Shown here: piece after piece, positions 8,193-10,080 of the stretch
Layout of the letters: every line of letters starts with the position of its first letter
Numbering within the stretch: the first letter of the stretch is position 1
Source: Flavobacteriaceae bacterium
Lineage (GTDB): Bacteria; Bacteroidota; Bacteroidia; Flavobacteriales; Flavobacteriaceae
Assembly: GCA_030829155.1 (NCBI GenBank)
Contig: JAURBD010000054.1
Span: forward strand, 1-10,080
Reading direction: 5' to 3'
DNA: 10,080 nt
Notes under the pieces: generated by a model
Told to the model about the DNA's origin: nothing
The model's input: only the letters and a program-made list of their open reading frames with translations
The model's database searches: none
Translations under genes and position numbers: made by a program

Positions 8193-8216
8193 TTAAAAAA
8201 AAGTCGTGGCCAAACT
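8193..8216 (-). terminator. Weak possible terminator after the small membrane protein gene
   Basis: On the - strand, AGTT (8216-8213) can pair with GACT (8205-8202, including one G-U) around a 7-nt loop, and a run of eight Ts follows (8201-8194). It lies 16 bp past the stop of the small membrane protein gene. The 4-bp stem is weak, so the T-run is the main support. Confidence 0.25.
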
Positions 8217-8231
8217 AAACTTGTTTTTGAA

Positions 8232-8495
8232 TTAACTTCCAGCAAATGGAGATCCAAAAACTCCAACAGCTAACTCAGCCCAAATCAGTATAAAAATGAA
8301 AATCATAAGACCGATGTAAAAAATTCGGTTTTTCATTTTTTTACTATTGACAAAGTTAATCCCTTTTCCAACCAAAAGTAAAAAACCACCCATGATCAAA
8401 AAATCTAAAACACTCCAGTTAATTTCATCAGTTATTTTAATACCAATCACAGGGACTAGCAATAATAAAAGAGGGTAAAAAATTCTTTTTGACAC
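8232..8495 (-). CDS. Small three-helix membrane protein of unknown function
   Basis: An 87-aa (89 aa if started at TTG 8501) integral membrane protein. There are three hydrophobic segments: YPLLLLLVPVIGI, then FLIMGGFLLLVGKGI, then IFYIGLMIFIFILIWAELAVGVF. A positively charged loop (NSKKMKNR) separates the second and third. The C-terminus WAELAVGVFGSPFAGS looks like a conserved motif; from memory, similar endings occur in uncharacterised small membrane proteins of Bacteroidetes. No ATG is in frame before residue 37, which lies inside helix 2. GTG at 8495 gives MSKRIFYP, a good membrane-protein start, and I prefer it to TTG at 8501. It lies 43 bp downstream of the DUF285 gene in the same direction. 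I do not recognise a function. Confidence 0.75.
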   Translation of the reverse strand: MSKRIFYPLLLLLVPVIGIKITDEINWSVLDFLIMGGFLLLVGKGINFVNSKKMKNRIFYIGLMIFIFILIWAELAVGVFGSPFAGS

Positions 8496-8522
8496 ATTCA
8501 AAAATAAAAAAAATACTCCAGT

Positions 8523-8544
8523 AAAAAAGGATTAGTGTTTAATC
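8523..8544 (-). terminator. Possible weak terminator at the 3' end of the DUF285 gene
   Basis: On the - strand, GATTA (8544-8540), a 5-nt loop and TAATC (8534-8530) form a 5-bp AT-rich stem that overlaps the stop codon and is followed by CTTTTTT. If active it would separate the surface-protein transcript from the small membrane protein gene. The stem is weak, so this is tentative. Confidence 0.3.
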
Positions 8545-10080
8545 ACTAGGACAAGTTCCCCAAATGGGTTTGTTTGCATCTGTAAGAGCAGATGATGTAG
8601 AAAAATCAAGCGGTTCAGTTGAAATATTTGTAACACACCAGCCTCTTAAATCTTGATTAAATGAAGTATTATTGGAAAACATACTTTCCATGTTGTTTAC
8701 ACTAGAGGTATCCCAATTGCCAATATCTTGATTGAATGATGATGATTGATTAGACAGATTAGAAACCTTAAACATAAAACTCATGTCTGTCACATTTGAA
8801 GTATTCCAACTGGTAATATTTTGGTTAAAAGATACTGCATTCAAGAACATGCCATACATATCCGTAACTTTAGAAGTGTTCCAGTTCCCCAAATTTTGGT
8901 TGAATGTAGTTGCACCTCCAAACATATTAATCATATTGGTTACTTTAGAAGTATCCCAGCTTCCTATATTTTGATTGAAAGCTATTGCATTTGAAAACAT
9001 GGCATACATATCGGTCACCATAGAAGTATCCCAGCTGCTAATATCTTGATTGAATGCAGTTGCACCAGCAAACATGTTATCCATATCGGTTATTTTTGAG
9101 GTGTCCCAATCACCAATATCTTGATTAAAAGTAATTGCATTAGTAAACATTTGATAAGATTTTGTAGCCCTAGAAACATCCCAGTCACCTATGTATTGAT
9201 TGAAATTACTCGCATTTTGAAACATCCAAGTAAAATCATTAACTCTAGAGGTGTCCCAGCTTCCGATGTCTTGATTAAAGTCTTCTTTATCTTTGAAAAG
9301 TTCACTCATAGAAGTTACCCTGGATGTGCAAACACAGGTAACATCCTCTTCATTATTGACTTTTGTTATCAAGCTTGTATTATCAACAACTTCATATATT
9401 TTATCATTAAATTCTTCAATATGACCTATGTCTGCGAATGGGCATTTAATAGTTACGCCATTGGGTGCTAAAAATATCTTAGCAGCGTAAGGGTCTTCAG
9501 ATTCATTGTAATTTTTATCTCGATCACCTTTAAATGATTTATTACAACTTGAAGAAACATATATAAATGAAATAAAATTATTGGTCAAAATAATATTCTC
9601 AATTCTACCAACACTGGTTTCTTCAACCGTCAAGAAAATATTGTATACTAAGCTTTGAACCTCGGAAACAACATAAGTTCCATTAATTACTTCTTCGTCT
9701 AACATCAAAGTAAAAGTTTTATCTGAACGTAAAATAAATTCATCAATCATACAGTTTTCCAATGAGGCTTTAAGGGTTTTACTGGCTGTCTTTGGTTTTC
9801 TAATTTTCCATTTCCCTACAGCTCCAGTTGAAATTTCTTCTTCACTTATGATTTGTTCAAAAGTTGCCGTTGCGTTGATTGAACTATTAACCTCTACTTC
9901 AATAGGGTTATTAAAGTCTACAGACACTTCTTCCTGACCTGTAGCAGCGTCAATAAACCCTCTGGCTAAACCTTCCCATCTATAAAACAACCATCCCGCT
10001 TCTGGAGTTGCTGTTAAACGAACCGTACTCCCAGATTCATAATCTGTTTTTGATTTTGCTGAACTAACAAGTTCTTCAGC
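8539..10080 (-). CDS. BspA-type DUF285 repeat surface protein, N-terminus beyond the window
   Basis: The frame is open to the right edge with no stop, so only the C-terminal 513 residues are seen. The TTG at 9990 is internal, because upstream codons read TVRLTATPEAGWLFYRWEG. Domains in the visible part: residues 1-75, a divergent InlB-type/Flg_new_2-like beta repeat ending INATATFE; about 86-180, a beta-rich segment (GKWKI, CMIDEFILRSDKTFTL, INGTYVV, IILTNNFISF), possibly lipocalin-like; about 205-255, the linker NGVTIKCPFADIG ... YEVVDNTSL ... DVTCVCTSRV; about 256-480, nine DUF285 repeats with FNQDIGxWDTSxVTDMxxMF; then a cap with WCVTNIS and GTCPSD. This layout is known from flavobacterial surface proteins. 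No type IX secretion C-terminal sorting domain is visible. It is presumably exported by a signal outside the window; the ligand is unknown. Confidence 0.9.
   Translation of the reverse strand, partial: AEELVSSAKSKTDYESGSTVRLTATPEAGWLFYRWEGLARGFIDAATGQEEVSVDFNNPIEVEVNSSINATATFEQIISEEEISTGAVGKWKIRKPKTASKTLKASLENCMIDEFILRSDKTFTLMLDEEVINGTYVVSEVQSLVYNIFLTVEETSVGRIENIILTNNFISFIYVSSSCNKSFKGDRDKNYNESEDPYAAKIFLAPNGVTIKCPFADIGHIEEFNDKIYEVVDNTSLITKVNNEEDVTCVCTSRVTSMSELFKDKEDFNQDIGSWDTSRVNDFTWMFQNASNFNQYIGDWDVSRATKSYQMFTNAITFNQDIGDWDTSKITDMDNMFAGATAFNQDISSWDTSMVTDMYAMFSNAIAFNQNIGSWDTSKVTNMINMFGGATTFNQNLGNWNTSKVTDMYGMFLNAVSFNQNITSWNTSNVTDMSFMFKVSNLSNQSSSFNQDIGNWDTSSVNNMESMFSNNTSFNQDLRGWCVTNISTEPLDFSTSSALTDANKPIWGTCPSD
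8638..9318 (-). repeat. 75-bp in-frame tandem repeats (DUF285 units)
   Basis: Nine FNQ codon triplets fall at + strand positions 8653, 8728, 8821, 8896, 8971, 9046, 9121, 9196 and 9271. Spacing is exactly 75 bp (25 residues), except one interval of 93 bp. The encoded consensus is roughly MFxxAxxFNQDIGxWDTSxVTDM. Units at 8890-9140 are the most alike. The first two translated units and the last are diverged (for example SRATKSYQMF in place of SxVTDMxxMF). The repeats are coding, not a CRISPR array: they have no spacers and they keep codon periodicity. Confidence 0.93.

Noticed and set aside
8499..8506. Perfect TAnnTTTG box (TATTTTTG, - strand) upstream of the small membrane protein
   Set aside because: Transcription would begin at or inside the start codon, so it is probably a chance match in a T-rich spacer.
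8638..9318. Regularly spaced repeats resembling a CRISPR array
   Set aside because: There are no unique spacers. The period is 25 codons and the units translate to a known protein repeat.
8783..9471. Two + strand open frames (8783-8974 and 9121-9471) opposite the DUF285 repeats
   Set aside because: Their apparent repeats (VTLEVFQLP and similar) are just the antisense of the 75-bp DUF285 units.

Overview
This is an AT-rich window with the gene repertoire of a member of the Bacteroidetes, most likely a marine Flavobacteriaceae bacterium. The pointers are a GLPGLI-family protein next to a TonB-dependent-receptor-like outer membrane barrel with an N-terminal carboxypeptidase-regulatory-like domain, a BspA-type DUF285 repeat surface protein, signal peptides of the MKK...YAQ type, and TAnnTTTG promoter-like boxes in place of sigma70 boxes. 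The genus cannot be fixed from the sequence.

Layout: positions 1-535 are non-coding. On the + strand follow galE (UDP-glucose 4-epimerase), glpD (FAD glycerol-3-phosphate dehydrogenase, overlapping galE by 23 bp and lacking an ATG start), a secreted SixA-like histidine phosphatase, and a small SnoaL/NTF2-like lipoprotein. A strong hairpin at about 4501-4526 separates these from a convergent - strand block. Read in its own direction, that block runs: a large DUF285 repeat surface protein whose N-terminus lies beyond the right edge, a small three-helix membrane protein, a GLPGLI-family exported protein, and a 903-aa outer membrane barrel protein.

How the genes relate: galE and glpD are probably co-translated and are housekeeping metabolism (Leloir pathway and sugar-nucleotide supply; glycerol-3-phosphate oxidation into the menaquinone pool). 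The phosphatase and lipoprotein are cell-envelope proteins of unknown substrate. GLPGLI plus barrel, 25 bp apart, is a recurrent Bacteroidetes pair of unknown substrate, and no SusD partner is present, so this is not a polysaccharide utilisation locus. The DUF285 protein is probably a surface protein built from nine 25-residue repeats.

Most of the window is ordinary flavobacterial chromosome. I found no CRISPR array, tRNA, rRNA, transposase or phage gene. The least understood parts are the GLPGLI/barrel pair, the small membrane protein with its distinctive C-terminus, and the repeat protein cut by the window edge.
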